This document shows positions 8,118 through 17,409 of a DNA stretch of 64,000 nt, piece by piece. Origin of the DNA: 66-474 sp044464225 (GTDB taxonomy: Bacteria; Pseudomonadota; Gammaproteobacteria; Xanthomonadales; Rhodanobacteraceae); NCBI GenBank assembly GCA_044464225.1, contig JBIQLN010000001.1, positions 248,001-312,000 of the forward strand, read 5' to 3'. The stretch's first letter is position 1, and each line of letters begins with the position of its first letter. Below the pieces are notes generated by a model that did not search any database, was not told where the DNA came from, and was given only the letters and a program-made list of their open reading frames with translations. Both the position numbers and the translations under genes were made by a program.

Positions 8118-9266
8118 TTACAATCGGTGGCCCTTGTCCGCCGTTTCCACCAGCTCCACGTCGCCTAGACCCTGCGACAGCGAGTGGGCATCGCCCCCCT
8201 GTGCCAGCTTGATCGCAAGCCGGACTTCGTTGGCCGAATCGGCGTAACGGAGGGCATCCTCGTAGCTGACGTGACCGGCGTGGTACAGCTCCACCAGGTT
8301 CTGGTCGAACGTGCACATGCCGAGGTTGGTGGACTGCTTCATCACGTCCTTGATCTTGTGGATTTCGCCCTTGCGGATGTAGTCCTGCACTAGCGGCGTG
8401 CCCAGCATCACTTCCATCGCCACGCGCCGTCCCTTGCCGTCGGGTGTGGGGATCAACTGTTGCGCGACGATGCCCTTCAGGTTCAGTGAAAGGTCCATGT
8501 ACAGCTGCTCGCGCACGTCCTCGGGGAAGAAGTGGATGATGCGCTCGAGCGCCTGGTTGGCGTTGTTGGCGTGCAGCGTGCACAGCACCAGATGCCCCGT
8601 TTCGGAAAAGTGGATCGCGTATTCCATCGTTTCGCGGGTGCGCACCTCGCCGATCAGGATCACGTCGGGTGCCTGCCGCAGGGTGTTCTTCAGCGCGTTT
8701 TCCCAACTGTCGGTATCGATGCCGAGTTCGCGCTGGGTGATGATGCAGCCCTCGTGCTTGTGCACGTATTCGATCGGATCTTCGACCGTGATGATGTGGC
8801 CGGTCGAGTTCTGGTTGCGGTAGCCGACGATCGAAGCGAGCGAAGTCGATTTGCCGGCGCCGGTGGCCCCCACGAAGATCACGATGCCGCGCTTGGTCAT
8901 CGCAAGCTGCTTGACGATCGGCAGCAGGTTGAGTTCCTCGATGGTCGGGATCTTCGATTCGATCCGGCGCAGCACCATGCCGACGCAGTTGCGCTGGTAG
9001 AAGCACGACACGCGGAACCGGCCCACGCCCGCAACGCCGATCGCGAACTGGCACTCGTGGGTCTTCTCGAATTCCTCGCGCTGGATCGGGTTCATCACGT
9101 TCAGCACCATGTCGCGCGCGTCCTGCGCGGACAGCGGCGTCTGGGTGATCGGCACGATCCGGCCGTTGACCTTGATGGAAGGGGCGACGCCGGCCGTGAT
9201 GAAAAGGTCGGAGGCCTTCTTGTGCACCATCAGCTTGAGGAAGGAACTGAAGTCGACTGCGCTCAT
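8118..9266 (-). CDS. pilU: PilU, type IV pilus accessory retraction ATPase
   Basis: A 382-residue hexameric GspE/PilT-family ATPase. Walker A is GATGAGKST at 133-141, the Asp box is TVEDPIEYVH, Walker B is VILIGEVRTRETME and the His box is GHLVLCTLHANNA. Compared with PilT it has a longer acidic C-terminal tail (about residues 345-382) without the AIRNLI retraction motif of PilT, which supports PilU. PilU works with PilT to pull pili back. The start ATG at 9266 gives MSAVDFSSFLKLM, the family N-terminus. pilT lies directly upstream on the same strand, 94 bp away. Confidence 0.95.
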   Translation of the reverse strand: MSAVDFSSFLKLMVHKKASDLFITAGVAPSIKVNGRIVPITQTPLSAQDARDMVLNVMNPIQREEFEKTHECQFAIGVAGVGRFRVSCFYQRNCVGMVLRRIESKIPTIEELNLLPIVKQLAMTKRGIVIFVGATGAGKSTSLASIVGYRNQNSTGHIITVEDPIEYVHKHEGCIITQRELGIDTDSWENALKNTLRQAPDVILIGEVRTRETMEYAIHFSETGHLVLCTLHANNANQALERIIHFFPEDVREQLYMDLSLNLKGIVAQQLIPTPDGKGRRVAMEVMLGTPLVQDYIRKGEIHKIKDVMKQSTNLGMCTFDQNLVELYHAGHVSYEDALRYADSANEVRLAIKLAQGGDAHSLSQGLGDVELVETADKGHRL

Positions 9267-9360
9267 CGGTTTGCTCCCGGGATCAGTGGATCCCCCGGCC
9301 AGAAGCTGGCCCCGGTGCCATCGGCCGTCATGGTCTGCACCGGGTGAGTGCATCCTGCAC

Positions 9361-10398
9361 TCATTTGAATACCTCTTTCACCTTTGCGCGCGCCATTGCA
9401 TCCTGGCGCGTCACCAGACCTCGGCGCACGAGGTCCTGCAGGCACTGGTCCATGGTCTGCATGCCGTACTGCTGGCCGGTCTGGATGGCCGAATACATCT
9501 GCGCCACCTTGTCTTCGCGGATCAGGTTCCGGATGGCGGGAATGCCCACCATGATTTCCCATGCCGGCGTGCGGCCACCGCCGACCTTCTTCAGAAGGGT
9601 CTGGGTGATCACCGCGCGCAGCGACTCGGAAAGCATCGAGCGCACCATCGCCTTTTCGCCGGCGGGGAACACGTCGATGATGCGGTCGATGGTCTTGGCC
9701 GCCGAGTTGGTGTGCAGGGTCGCGAAAACCAGGTGTCCGGTTTCCGCGGCGGTCAGCGCCAGGCGGATGGTTTCGATGTCACGCATTTCGCCGACCAGGA
9801 TGTAGTCCGGGTCTTCGCGCAGTGCCGAGCGCAGCGCCTCGTTGAAGCCGAGGGTGTCGCGGTGCACTTCGCGCTGGTTGATCACGCACTTCTGCGCGGT
9901 GTGCACGAATTCGATGGGGTCCTCGATCGAGAGGATGTGGCCGTATTGGTTCTTGTTAACGTGGTCGATCATCGCGGCAAGCGTGGTGGACTTGCCCGAA
10001 CCGGTCGGGCCGGTCACCAGGATCAGGCCTTGCGGCTGGTCGATCAGGTCCTTGAACACCTTGGGCGTGCCGAGGTCTTCCAGCGTCCAGACCTCGGCCG
10101 GAATGGTGCGGAACACCGCACCGGCGCCGCGGTTCTGGTTGAAGGCATTGACGCGGAAGCGCGCGAGGCCGGGAATCTCGAACGAGAAGTCGACCTCCAG
10201 GAATTCCTCGTAGTCGCGGCGCTGCTTGTCCGACATGATGTCGTAGACCAGCGCGTGCACCTGCTTGTGCTCGAGCGCCGGCAGGTTGATGCGGCGGATG
10301 TCGCCGTCCACGCGGATCATCGGCGGCAGCCCGGCGGACAAGTGCAAGTCCGAAGCCTTGTTCTTGACCGAAAAGGCCAGCAGTTCGGCAATATCCAT
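9361..10398 (-). CDS. pilT: PilT, type IV pilus retraction ATPase
   Basis: A 345-residue protein starting MDIAELLAFSVKNKASDLHL, the typical PilT N-terminus. Walker A is GPTGSGKST at 130-138, the Asp box is SIEDPIEFVH, Walker B is YILVGEMRDIET, the His box is HLVFATLHTNSA, and the C-terminal AIRNLIRE motif needed for retraction is present. It powers pilus depolymerisation, twitching motility and DNA uptake. A strong GGAGGG site lies 7-8 bases before the ATG. The frame is open upstream to 10554, but that sequence is not PilT-like. pilU follows, so the usual pilT-pilU pair is intact. Confidence 0.97.
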   Translation of the reverse strand: MDIAELLAFSVKNKASDLHLSAGLPPMIRVDGDIRRINLPALEHKQVHALVYDIMSDKQRRDYEEFLEVDFSFEIPGLARFRVNAFNQNRGAGAVFRTIPAEVWTLEDLGTPKVFKDLIDQPQGLILVTGPTGSGKSTTLAAMIDHVNKNQYGHILSIEDPIEFVHTAQKCVINQREVHRDTLGFNEALRSALREDPDYILVGEMRDIETIRLALTAAETGHLVFATLHTNSAAKTIDRIIDVFPAGEKAMVRSMLSESLRAVITQTLLKKVGGGRTPAWEIMVGIPAIRNLIREDKVAQMYSAIQTGQQYGMQTMDQCLQDLVRRGLVTRQDAMARAKVKEVFK

Positions 10399-10569
10399 GA
10401 ACCCCCTCCAAGAAAGCGTTGCCGGCCGGAATCGGGCGACGGACGCACTGTGCCCGACGCCCATTCGTCGTGCAAGTTCTGTTCCAGCGCTGCCGGCGCT
10501 GCCCCGAACGGCGCCGAGTATACGCCTTGATCCACAAGGCAAAACGGGACGCAATCCAACGAATCCGGA

Positions 10570-11862
10570 TCAGCCCTCGACCGGAATTTCGAAGTCCAGC
10601 GTGGCCACCGCGCCGCGCTCCGCCCGGGGCGCCAGCGACACCCGCCAGCCGTAGAGCTCGCACAAGCGGCGCACGATCGCCAAACCCAGCCCCGCACCCT
10701 TGACGGTTTCGCCCTCGCCGCGCACGCCGCGTTCGAACAGGTGCTCGGCGTCCTCGGCCTTGATGCCGGGCCCGGTGTCCTCGACCCGCACGCGGCCGGC
10801 CTGTACGCGGACGACGATTTCGCCTTCCTGGGTGTACTTGCAGGCGTTGCCGACGAGGTTTCCGAGCGCCACCGCCACCACCGAGGAAGGGGCCTCGACC
10901 GTCACCTGCGCTTCGACCTCGGCGCGCAGCTCGATCGGTTTGCGGGCAATGTCGGGGCGGTGCGTGTCGATCACCTCGGCAACGACCCTGGCGACGTCGG
11001 TGGTTTCGCCGTCGACGGGGCCCGAGCGCTCCGCGCGTGAAAGCAGCAGCAGCGCCTGGGTAAGTTCGGTCGCCTGCCGCACCGCGCGTTCGATGCGCTG
11101 CAGCCGCGTGCGCAATTTTTCCGGCAAGTCGGGCATCGCCACCAGCAATTCGGTGGTGCTGGCGATCACCGCAAGCGGCGTGCGCAGTTCGTGGCTGACG
11201 TCGGAGTTGAATTCACGATCGCGCTGGATCAGCGCACTCTGGCGTTGCGCGTAATCGTCCAGCGCTGCGGCCAGCTCGCCCACCTCGTCTTCGGCGAAAT
11301 GTGGCGCCAGCGGTTCCAGCTGGCGCCCGCTGCGGAACGCGCGCAGGCGCTGCGCCAATTCGGTGACCGGCCGCATCACCCGATGCGAAAGCCAGTAACC
11401 GACCGCCAGCGACAGCAACGTGAACAGGATCACCGCCGCGATCAGCGACGTGATCAATTGGCGCTTGCCGATGTCTTCGCGGCTGATGTCGTAGGTGAGG
11501 AAGGCATCCAGGCCGTACTTGCGCACGACCGCCAGCTTGTAGCGTTGCGGCATGCCGTCGCTGCCACCGCGCATGTCATAGACGCCGGGCTCGAGACCCT
11601 GCCAGGCCAACGGCGCCTGGTAGACCGTGCGGTCGCTCCAGAACCACACCACGATGAGGTCCGAATGGGGAGGCTGCTCGGGATGCAGATGCTTGTTTTC
11701 GACCGCCTGGCGAAGGTCGGCTTCGAGGCTCTGGTCGATGAGCTGGTTCTCGACCTTCGCACGCACGTACAACGAAGCCACGGCGAACAGCGTGCTCAGG
11801 CCGAAGCCGAACAGCACGAATGTGACGATCAGCCGGAAGCGAAGCTTACGCCGGGACTGCAT
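10570..11862 (-). CDS. Sensor histidine kinase (HisKA type)
   Basis: 430 residues with membrane segments at about 10-32 and 135-157 enclosing a roughly 100-residue periplasmic sensor. A HAMP region and the phosphoacceptor box SHELRTP with H224 follow, then an ATP-binding domain with N box (NLVGNACKYT), G1 (VEDTGPGI) and G2 (GAGLGLAIV). It presumably phosphorylates the response regulator encoded just upstream, whose end overlaps its start by 17 bp. The signal sensed cannot be told from the sequence. The organisation resembles ColS/PhoQ-type kinases, but no signature allows a specific name. Confidence 0.9.
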   Translation of the reverse strand: MQSRRKLRFRLIVTFVLFGFGLSTLFAVASLYVRAKVENQLIDQSLEADLRQAVENKHLHPEQPPHSDLIVVWFWSDRTVYQAPLAWQGLEPGVYDMRGGSDGMPQRYKLAVVRKYGLDAFLTYDISREDIGKRQLITSLIAAVILFTLLSLAVGYWLSHRVMRPVTELAQRLRAFRSGRQLEPLAPHFAEDEVGELAAALDDYAQRQSALIQRDREFNSDVSHELRTPLAVIASTTELLVAMPDLPEKLRTRLQRIERAVRQATELTQALLLLSRAERSGPVDGETTDVARVVAEVIDTHRPDIARKPIELRAEVEAQVTVEAPSSVVAVALGNLVGNACKYTQEGEIVVRVQAGRVRVEDTGPGIKAEDAEHLFERGVRGEGETVKGAGLGLAIVRRLCELYGWRVSLAPRAERGAVATLDFEIPVEG

Positions 11863-12532
11863 CCGGATCGACCATGCGGTAGCCGATTCCGTGGCGGGTG
11901 TGGATCAGCGGCTTGCCGAAAGGCTTGTCGATGGCCGCGCGCAGGCCGTGGATGTGTACGCGCAGGGAATCGGAATCGGGCAGCTCTTCGCCCCAGACCT
12001 TTTGTTCCAGATCCTGGCGCGTCACCACCGATGGGCTGGCTTCCATCAGCGCCTGCAGCAGTTTCAACCCGATCGGATTCAACTGGATCGATTGGCCGGC
12101 GCGCGTCACCACCAACGTGTCGAGGTTGTAGGTGAGGTCGGCGATCTTCAGCACCCGGCTCTTCGGCCCCTTGCCGCGCCGCGCCAGCACCTCCAGCCGC
12201 GCCGCCAACTCCTGCAGGGCGAAGGGCTTGGTCATGTAATCGTCGGCGCCGGATTCGAAGCCGGTGAGCTTCTGTTCCAGCGCGTCGCGGGCGGTCAGCA
12301 TCAAGACCGGCGTGTGCTTGTGGGCCTCGCCGCGCAGCTTCTTGCAGACTTCGATGCCGTCCATGCCGGGCAATGTGAGGTCCAGCACGATCACGTCGAA
12401 TTCGTTGACCACGGCCAGGTGCAAACCCGTCACGCCGTCCCCGGCGAAGTCGACCACATGGCCGCGGTCTTCCAGATAATCGCCGATATTGGTGGCGATG
12501 TCGTTGTTGTCCTCGATCACCAGCACGCGCAT
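11846..12532 (-). CDS. OmpR-family response regulator
   Basis: 228 residues with an N-terminal receiver (acidic pair E7-D8, phosphoacceptor D51 in VLDLTLPGMDG, T80, K102) and a C-terminal winged-helix DNA-binding domain of the OmpR type from about residue 125, ending in RVHIHGLRAAIDKPFG and HTRHGIGYRM. It is the cognate partner of the histidine kinase that overlaps its 3' end. The targets are unknown. The M56/BlaI pair lies just upstream but has its own gene pair and an 87-bp spacer. Confidence 0.93.
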   Translation of the reverse strand: MRVLVIEDNNDIATNIGDYLEDRGHVVDFAGDGVTGLHLAVVNEFDVIVLDLTLPGMDGIEVCKKLRGEAHKHTPVLMLTARDALEQKLTGFESGADDYMTKPFALQELAARLEVLARRGKGPKSRVLKIADLTYNLDTLVVTRAGQSIQLNPIGLKLLQALMEASPSVVTRQDLEQKVWGEELPDSDSLRVHIHGLRAAIDKPFGKPLIHTRHGIGYRMVDPDAVPA

Positions 12533-12619
12533 GGGAATTCCGGGTTTCGCGCGCTCCTGCGCGCCCGTGCAAGCTTAGCGAGAATCGTCCCCGGCCGCTC
12601 CAGAAACCGCTTCAACGGT

Positions 12620-14281
12620 TCAGCGGCCGGCCTTCTGCAGGACACGGACCCCCGGCAGCACCTGCCGACAGATGTGCGTACCGGTCGGGACGAGGCAGCC
12701 TCGGGCGATGCTTGCATCACCGGCATTCTCCGTGCCCAGCCGGAACGTGAAGGTCTGGCGATAACGCCTTCCGGGCACGTCGGGTGGCGCGAATCGCCAA
12801 TCCGCCAGTGCCTGCAGGGCGGCCACGTCGAACTGCCCCTTGCTGGCGCCCACGACATCGAGATCGCTCGGTATCCCGGCTGCATCCAGCGAGAATTCGA
12901 CGACGACTTTTCCCTCCTCCCCATCCAGCAACGCTTCCGGGGGATAGACGGGCGCCACGGTGTGCAACGCCCGGGGCGCACTGGACAACAGCCGGTCCGC
13001 CGTGAACACAGGTGCCATGACGGGCGCAACGGGCGCAAGCCTGGGCGTTGCGTCTGCCATGTGGAAAACCGGCGGCCCGACAGGCGCGAGACGCACCGCC
13101 GTGCCGGACGGGACTCCCCCTTCGGCCGGCTCGCCCACCGCGGCATACCGCACCGGCCGCAACAACGGCCTGCCGAACGCATCGGCCATCGGCAACAACA
13201 CGGGTTGATGCAGGGAGTCCTCGATCACGGCGCGCAGGGTGGATGCATTGGTCGCCGCCAGCAATGCGGCGGTACGCTGCTGCCAAGCGGTGTCGCGCCA
13301 CCACATCCCACCCAACGCCGCGAGCGCGGTGGCAGCCAACGCCAAAACGACATGGGTTCGCAGGTGCCGCTGCGATCGCTTCGGGCCAGACCCGGCGATG
13401 AACCAGGCACGTTCGGCCAACACGCCGCCGCTGGCGGCCAGCGCCAGTTCAGCGCGACCGGCCCGCAACTCTTCGAGGTTGGCGAGCGCGGCCACGAAAT
13501 CCCGCCGCTCGCCGCCCGTCACGCGCAGCGCGAGCGTGTCGCAGCACAGCTCGCGTTCGTTGCGCGCCTCGCGCGAGATCCAGTGCACCACCGGGTGGTA
13601 GAAGAACAGCGTCTCAAGGATCACCTGGAACAGGTTGGCGATGTGGTCGAGGCGCTTCAAGTGTGCCAGCTCGTGCGCCAGGACCAGATCGATTTGCGAT
13701 GCCGGCATGCGCGCCAGCACCGCCACCGGCATTACCACGGCGGGACGCAACCAGCCGATCAGGGTTGGCGTCGCGACGCGTACGCTGGCCAGCACCGGCA
13801 CCAGTCGGCGCAGGCCCATGCGGTCAGCAAAAACCCGCGCCCTCGCCTGCCAATCCGGAAGGCTTTCCGCCATTTTCAGCATCGAGCGCAAACAGCGCCA
13901 CTGCCGGAACACCCGCATGCCCAACGCCGCGACTCCGATCGCCCATGCCAGCACGAGCCACGGCAAGGCAACCTGCACCAGCGTTCGCCAGTTCCATGCC
14001 GACACGGCGGGGGTGGTTGAAAAAGTCGATGTCCCGCTCACGACCATGTCGGGCGACACGCCCGCGGGTGCGGGGGTGGCGACGGCCTGCCAGGTCAAGA
14101 CCGGGCACGCTGCCATCACGGTCAACGCCAGGATCGCGGCGATGTAGCGCGGATTGCCACGCGGCAGGAAAAGACGCACGACCGCATAGGCGGCGCCGAC
14201 TGCGGCGGCTTGCCACACGAATTGCAGCAGGCACCAGCCCAACGCTGAAATGCCGGCCGACGCAACTTCGAATGCGTTCAT
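12620..14281 (-). CDS. BlaR1/MecR1-like M56 membrane metalloprotease fused to a TonB C-terminal domain
   Basis: A 553-residue protein. The N-terminal half has several membrane segments (about 8-36, 47-66, 100-122, 310-330) around a gluzincin protease core with HELAH at 203-207 and the NERELCCD acidic motif at 241-248. The C-terminal part, about residues 430-530, is a TonB/energy-transducer-like domain (APVYPPEALLDGEEGKVVVEFSL) instead of the penicillin-binding sensor of BlaR1. Its start overlaps the BlaI-type repressor stop by 4 bases (ATGA). By analogy the protease would inactivate that repressor on a cell-envelope signal. No beta-lactamase gene is near, so the regulated genes are unknown. 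Confidence 0.88.
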   Translation of the reverse strand: MNAFEVASAGISALGWCLLQFVWQAAAVGAAYAVVRLFLPRGNPRYIAAILALTVMAACPVLTWQAVATPAPAGVSPDMVVSGTSTFSTTPAVSAWNWRTLVQVALPWLVLAWAIGVAALGMRVFRQWRCLRSMLKMAESLPDWQARARVFADRMGLRRLVPVLASVRVATPTLIGWLRPAVVMPVAVLARMPASQIDLVLAHELAHLKRLDHIANLFQVILETLFFYHPVVHWISREARNERELCCDTLALRVTGGERRDFVAALANLEELRAGRAELALAASGGVLAERAWFIAGSGPKRSQRHLRTHVVLALAATALAALGGMWWRDTAWQQRTAALLAATNASTLRAVIEDSLHQPVLLPMADAFGRPLLRPVRYAAVGEPAEGGVPSGTAVRLAPVGPPVFHMADATPRLAPVAPVMAPVFTADRLLSSAPRALHTVAPVYPPEALLDGEEGKVVVEFSLDAAGIPSDLDVVGASKGQFDVAALQALADWRFAPPDVPGRRYRQTFTFRLGTENAGDASIARGCLVPTGTHICRQVLPGVRVLQKAGR

Positions 14282-14688
14282 CGCCCCGCGTCCTTGTCGA
14301 GCCGGTTCAACAGCGCGCGAATTTCCTGCAGCTCCTCGCGGCTGGCCTTGTGATCACCCAGCGCCTGCAGCACCAGCCGCGACGGCGAGCCGTCGAACAC
14401 GCGTTGCAGCAAGTCCGACAAAAACTTCTTCTGGGTGCGCTCCTTGCTCACCGCCGCGCGATATACATGCGCCCGCTGCGACTCGTCACGCTCGACCAAC
14501 CCCTTGTCGAACATGATCTGGAGCTGCTTCAGCGCGGTGGTATAACCCGTGCCGTCACGCTGATGCAGCACTTCATGCACGTCGCGAACCGTGCAGGCAC
14601 CGTGTTCCCACAGCACCTGCAGGATTTCGAGTTCGGCCTCGGTGGGCCGTGGCACTCTCCGCATCGACTCGGCCATCCTGTTCACCAT
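14278..14688 (-). CDS. BlaI/MecI/CopY-family transcriptional repressor
   Basis: 136 residues with the family signature in the winged-helix domain: PTEAELEILQVLWEHGACTVRDVHEVL, then GYTTALKQLQIMFDKGLVERDE, followed by a C-terminal helical dimer region. The family represses its own operon and target genes and is removed by cleavage or release, usually through a partner M56 protease, which here is encoded directly downstream with a 4-bp overlap. The start ATG 14688 (MVNRM) could instead be the Met at residue 5 or 9; the conserved part is unaffected. Confidence 0.93.
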   Translation of the reverse strand: MVNRMAESMRRVPRPTEAELEILQVLWEHGACTVRDVHEVLHQRDGTGYTTALKQLQIMFDKGLVERDESQRAHVYRAAVSKERTQKKFLSDLLQRVFDGSPSRLVLQALGDHKASREELQEIRALLNRLDKDAGR

Positions 14689-14762
14689 CCTTCAACCCGT
14701 ACGCACGCCGTGCAGCCCGCTCGTCGTGCGCACCGTTTTGCGCCCATGCAAAGGCCAGCGCA

Positions 14763-15347
14763 TCAGTGTCCGGTGAGGCTGGAGGTACCCTTCGTGGACG
14801 CCCTGCCGGTGGTATTTCGATCCTCAAGGAACTGCTGCGCATTCCGCTGCTCGGCTTGCACCTGCGCGTATGTTTTGCAGGTTTTCACCGGAAAGTGCGA
14901 ACCCACCGGCGTGTTGGTTTCGCAAATCAGGCGATCACCGTCCTTCTTCGTCAGGATCGCATTGACCGTACTTTGGTCGGCCAGCAGTCTGATTTTGGCC
15001 GATTGGTCCATCTTGTCCACGCTGCCGAACTTGTCATACAGCACTCGCATGTCTGCGAAGCTTCCGTCAATGGTCGCGCGCTCGCGCCTGTTGATGTACT
15101 GCCAGCGGCCACCGGGCTGCATTTGTTGCTGGATCGCGGCCGCCACTGCGTCGAAATTCTCTTTGCTGTCGGCTTTGACTACCGGCTTGCCGTTTTCCTC
15201 GGGGACTGCAGCAGTGGGCGCTGCTGTCCTCGCAGGCGCCGCGGCACTCTGCATGGAATTCGGTCGGGTCGCGCCGGTTTCGGCACAGCCTTGAAGCGCC
15301 AATGCACCGGTGATGACAGCAAGTATCAATAGAGGGGACGTTTTCAT
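14763..15347 (-). CDS. Putative lipoprotein, paralogue of the adjacent gene
   Basis: 194 residues with a lipoprotein signal peptide ending in LQGC (18-21). After an Ala/Pro/Thr-rich linker the conserved part reads FDAVAAAIQQQM, then FADMRVLYDKFGSVDKMD, RLLADQSTVNAILTKKDGDRLICETN and VGSHFPVKTCKTY. The same arrangement occurs in the protein encoded at 15584-16183, so the two are tandem duplicates. Two Cys (in RLICET and KTCKTY) are kept in both and could form a disulphide. Function unknown. The gene lies 74 bp upstream of the BlaI-type repressor gene on the same strand and might be under its control. Confidence 0.78.
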   Translation of the reverse strand: MKTSPLLILAVITGALALQGCAETGATRPNSMQSAAAPARTAAPTAAVPEENGKPVVKADSKENFDAVAAAIQQQMQPGGRWQYINRRERATIDGSFADMRVLYDKFGSVDKMDQSAKIRLLADQSTVNAILTKKDGDRLICETNTPVGSHFPVKTCKTYAQVQAEQRNAQQFLEDRNTTGRASTKGTSSLTGH

Positions 15348-15583
15348 GTTGCTCCAGTTGGCCAGGTGGCGCGCAGGTTTCCGGCGCGAGGTAATTCATC
15401 CTAGCCACGCCCGCGAGAGCTTGTCAACGATGAATTTCGTACACCCCGGAGGACCTCGATGACGGAGAGACAGCTCCGAAAACGCCGTTCTTTCGGCCAG
15501 GGCGCGGGGCATTCCCGGCCGCGACAGCCGATGTCGCCGCACCCGCTCGTGCAGTGACCCTGGGTGGCCGTGTGAATGCCGGC

Positions 15584-16183
15584 TCAGTGTTCGGATCCTT
15601 TCGGAGCTCCACCAAGATTCACATTGGGCGGCTGTATATTGCCGCGCAGCAGGAAGTTGGTATTGCTCTGCCGCAGGCGCCTGATATCGCCATAGGTACG
15701 ACAAACCATTTTCGGGAAATCTGTGCCGACCGGAATATCGCGGGTGCAGATCAGGCGATTGCTGTCGTTCCGGGTCAGGATGCCGTTGATTTTTTCCTGA
15801 TCGTTGAACAAGCGGACCCTGCTTTCGGTATCCATCTTGTCGACCGCGCCGAATTGATTGAACAGGATTTTCATGTCGGCCAGTCGCTGATACACCGTCT
15901 GTCGGTCCAGCCCTGACACGAACTCGAACCTGCCTCCCGCCGACATTTCCTTCTGTATCGCCGCTGCAACGGCCTCGAAGCGCGAAAGCGTATCGGCGCG
16001 GGTCATTACTTCGCCGCCATCCGTCTCCGCGGGCGCCGCGGCATCGACCGCCGATGAGGGTGAAGCCGGCGGCGACGCCGCAGCCGCAAGGGCACCGTCC
16101 CTGATATCCGCACGCGATGCGCAGCCCTGCATCACCAACGCGCCGAACGCCATGGGCAGCGCGTACCGCAATGGGTTCTTCAC
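15584..16183 (-). CDS. Putative lipoprotein, paralogue of the adjacent gene
   Basis: 199 residues from a GTG at 16183 with a good AGGAG site 8 bases upstream; an in-frame ATG at 16243 lacks an RBS and would place an extra polar stretch before the signal peptide. The lipobox is MQGC. Conserved blocks FEAVAAAIQKEM, LADMKILFNQFGAVDKMD, NDQEKINGILTRNDSNRLICT and VGTDFPKMVCRTY mirror the downstream gene, including both Cys. Function unknown. A 236-bp spacer with no recognisable gene separates the two paralogues. Confidence 0.78.
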   Translation of the reverse strand: MKNPLRYALPMAFGALVMQGCASRADIRDGALAAAASPPASPSSAVDAAAPAETDGGEVMTRADTLSRFEAVAAAIQKEMSAGGRFEFVSGLDRQTVYQRLADMKILFNQFGAVDKMDTESRVRLFNDQEKINGILTRNDSNRLICTRDIPVGTDFPKMVCRTYGDIRRLRQSNTNFLLRGNIQPPNVNLGGAPKGSEH

Positions 16184-16273
16184 GACCGACTCCTGCGGAC
16201 AGGGGATTCCGCGGAAAGGAGTGACGACCCATCGTGCTACCACTTCCGATGGATGTCAACGATTCGTTTCGTA

Positions 16274-17173
16274 TTACGATGTTTCCCCGGCGACCTTCCC
16301 ACTGGTCACGGCCTCGAGGCACCCCACCACCGCATCCGCGACATCCACCCCCGTCACCGTTTCGATGCCTTCGAGCCCGGGCGAAGCGTTGACCTCCAGC
16401 ACCAGCGGGCCGCGCGACGAACGCAACAAATCCACGCCGGCGACACCGAGGCCCAGCACCTTGGCCGCGCGCAGGGCGATGCGGCGCTCCGCCGCGCTCA
16501 ATTTCACCGGACTGCCGGTGCCTCCGCGATGCAGATTGGCGCGGAAGTCGCCGTCGACCGCGGCGCGTTGCATGGCCGCCACCACCTCGTCACCCACCAC
16601 GAAGCAGCGAATGTCGCGGCCATTCGCTTCGCGCACGAATTCCTGCACCAGGAAGTTGGCGTACAACCCGCGGAATGCTTCGATGACGCTCTGCGAAGCC
16701 GCGGGTTTTTCCGCCAGCACCACGCCGCTGCCCTGCGCGCCCTCGTTGAGCTTGATCACGTGCGGCGGGGGGCCCAGCATGTTCATGAGGTCGGCGGTGT
16801 CGTCGGGGCTGTCGCCGAACACCGTCACCGGCAAGTCGATGCCGTGTTTCGCGAGCAGTTGCAGGCTGCGCAGCTTGTCGCGCGCACGCAGCACCGCATC
16901 CGAGGAACTCGGCGTGTACACGCCCATCATCTCGAACTGGCGCAGCACGGCGGTGCCGTAGAAGGTAACCGACGCGCCGATCCGCGGGATCACGCAATCG
17001 AACCCCTTCAACGCCCGACCGCCGTAATGCAGCGCGAAGCCGTCGTGCGCGATGCGCAGGTAGCAGCGCAGCGGATCGAGCACCCTCACGCGATGGCCGC
17101 GCGCGCGCGCCGCGGCGACCAGCCGCATCGTGGAATACAGGCGTGAATTGCGGGACAGGATGGCGATCTTCAC
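16274..17173 (-). CDS. rimK: RimK-type ATP-grasp ligase (S6 glutamyltransferase family)
   Basis: 299 residues, the normal RimK length. It begins KIAILSRNSRLYST. The ATP-grasp core has VIKLNEGAQGSGVVLAE, FLVQEFVREANGRDIRCFVVGD and the C-terminal metal-binding VLEVNASPGLEGIE. E. coli RimK adds glutamates to ribosomal protein S6 and makes poly-glutamate; related ligases act on other amino acids. The start is a GTG at 17173, chosen because it gives the exact family N-terminus; no ATG fits. No clear RBS precedes it, so its expression may be low or leaderless. Confidence 0.92.
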   Translation of the reverse strand: MKIAILSRNSRLYSTMRLVAAARARGHRVRVLDPLRCYLRIAHDGFALHYGGRALKGFDCVIPRIGASVTFYGTAVLRQFEMMGVYTPSSSDAVLRARDKLRSLQLLAKHGIDLPVTVFGDSPDDTADLMNMLGPPPHVIKLNEGAQGSGVVLAEKPAASQSVIEAFRGLYANFLVQEFVREANGRDIRCFVVGDEVVAAMQRAAVDGDFRANLHRGGTGSPVKLSAAERRIALRAAKVLGLGVAGVDLLRSSRGPLVLEVNASPGLEGIETVTGVDVADAVVGCLEAVTSGKVAGETS

Positions 17174-17338
17174 CGATGCACGCCCGATTGCGGGTCTCTC
17201 CGTTCCGCAGGTTCGAGGGAACGATCCATCCTCGTGCGGAACAGCGCGAAAGTATGGAAGCTGCGGGAGTGCGGAAGGTCCGAGCCGCGAAAGCGTTGCA
17301 TATCCTGGAACAGCAATCGGCAAGACGGCTTCAAGACA

Positions 17339-17409
17339 AGCGGGTGAAGGGAATCGAACCCTCGTCAGTAGCTTGGGAAGCTACAGCTCTACCATTGAGC
17401 TACACCCGC
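17339..17409 (-). tRNA. tRNA-Gly (anticodon CCC)
   Basis: The minus strand folds into a complete cloverleaf of 71 nt. The acceptor stem GCGGGTG/CACCCGC has 7 perfect pairs, the D arm has AGCTCAATGGTAGAGCT, the anticodon stem GTAGC/GCTAC closes the loop TTCCCAA with anticodon CCC, and the T arm has GGGTTCGATTCCC. The sequence is close to E. coli glyU. The 3' CCA is not encoded: the discriminator T is followed by TG, so the terminal CCA must be added by nucleotidyltransferase. Confidence 0.95.
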
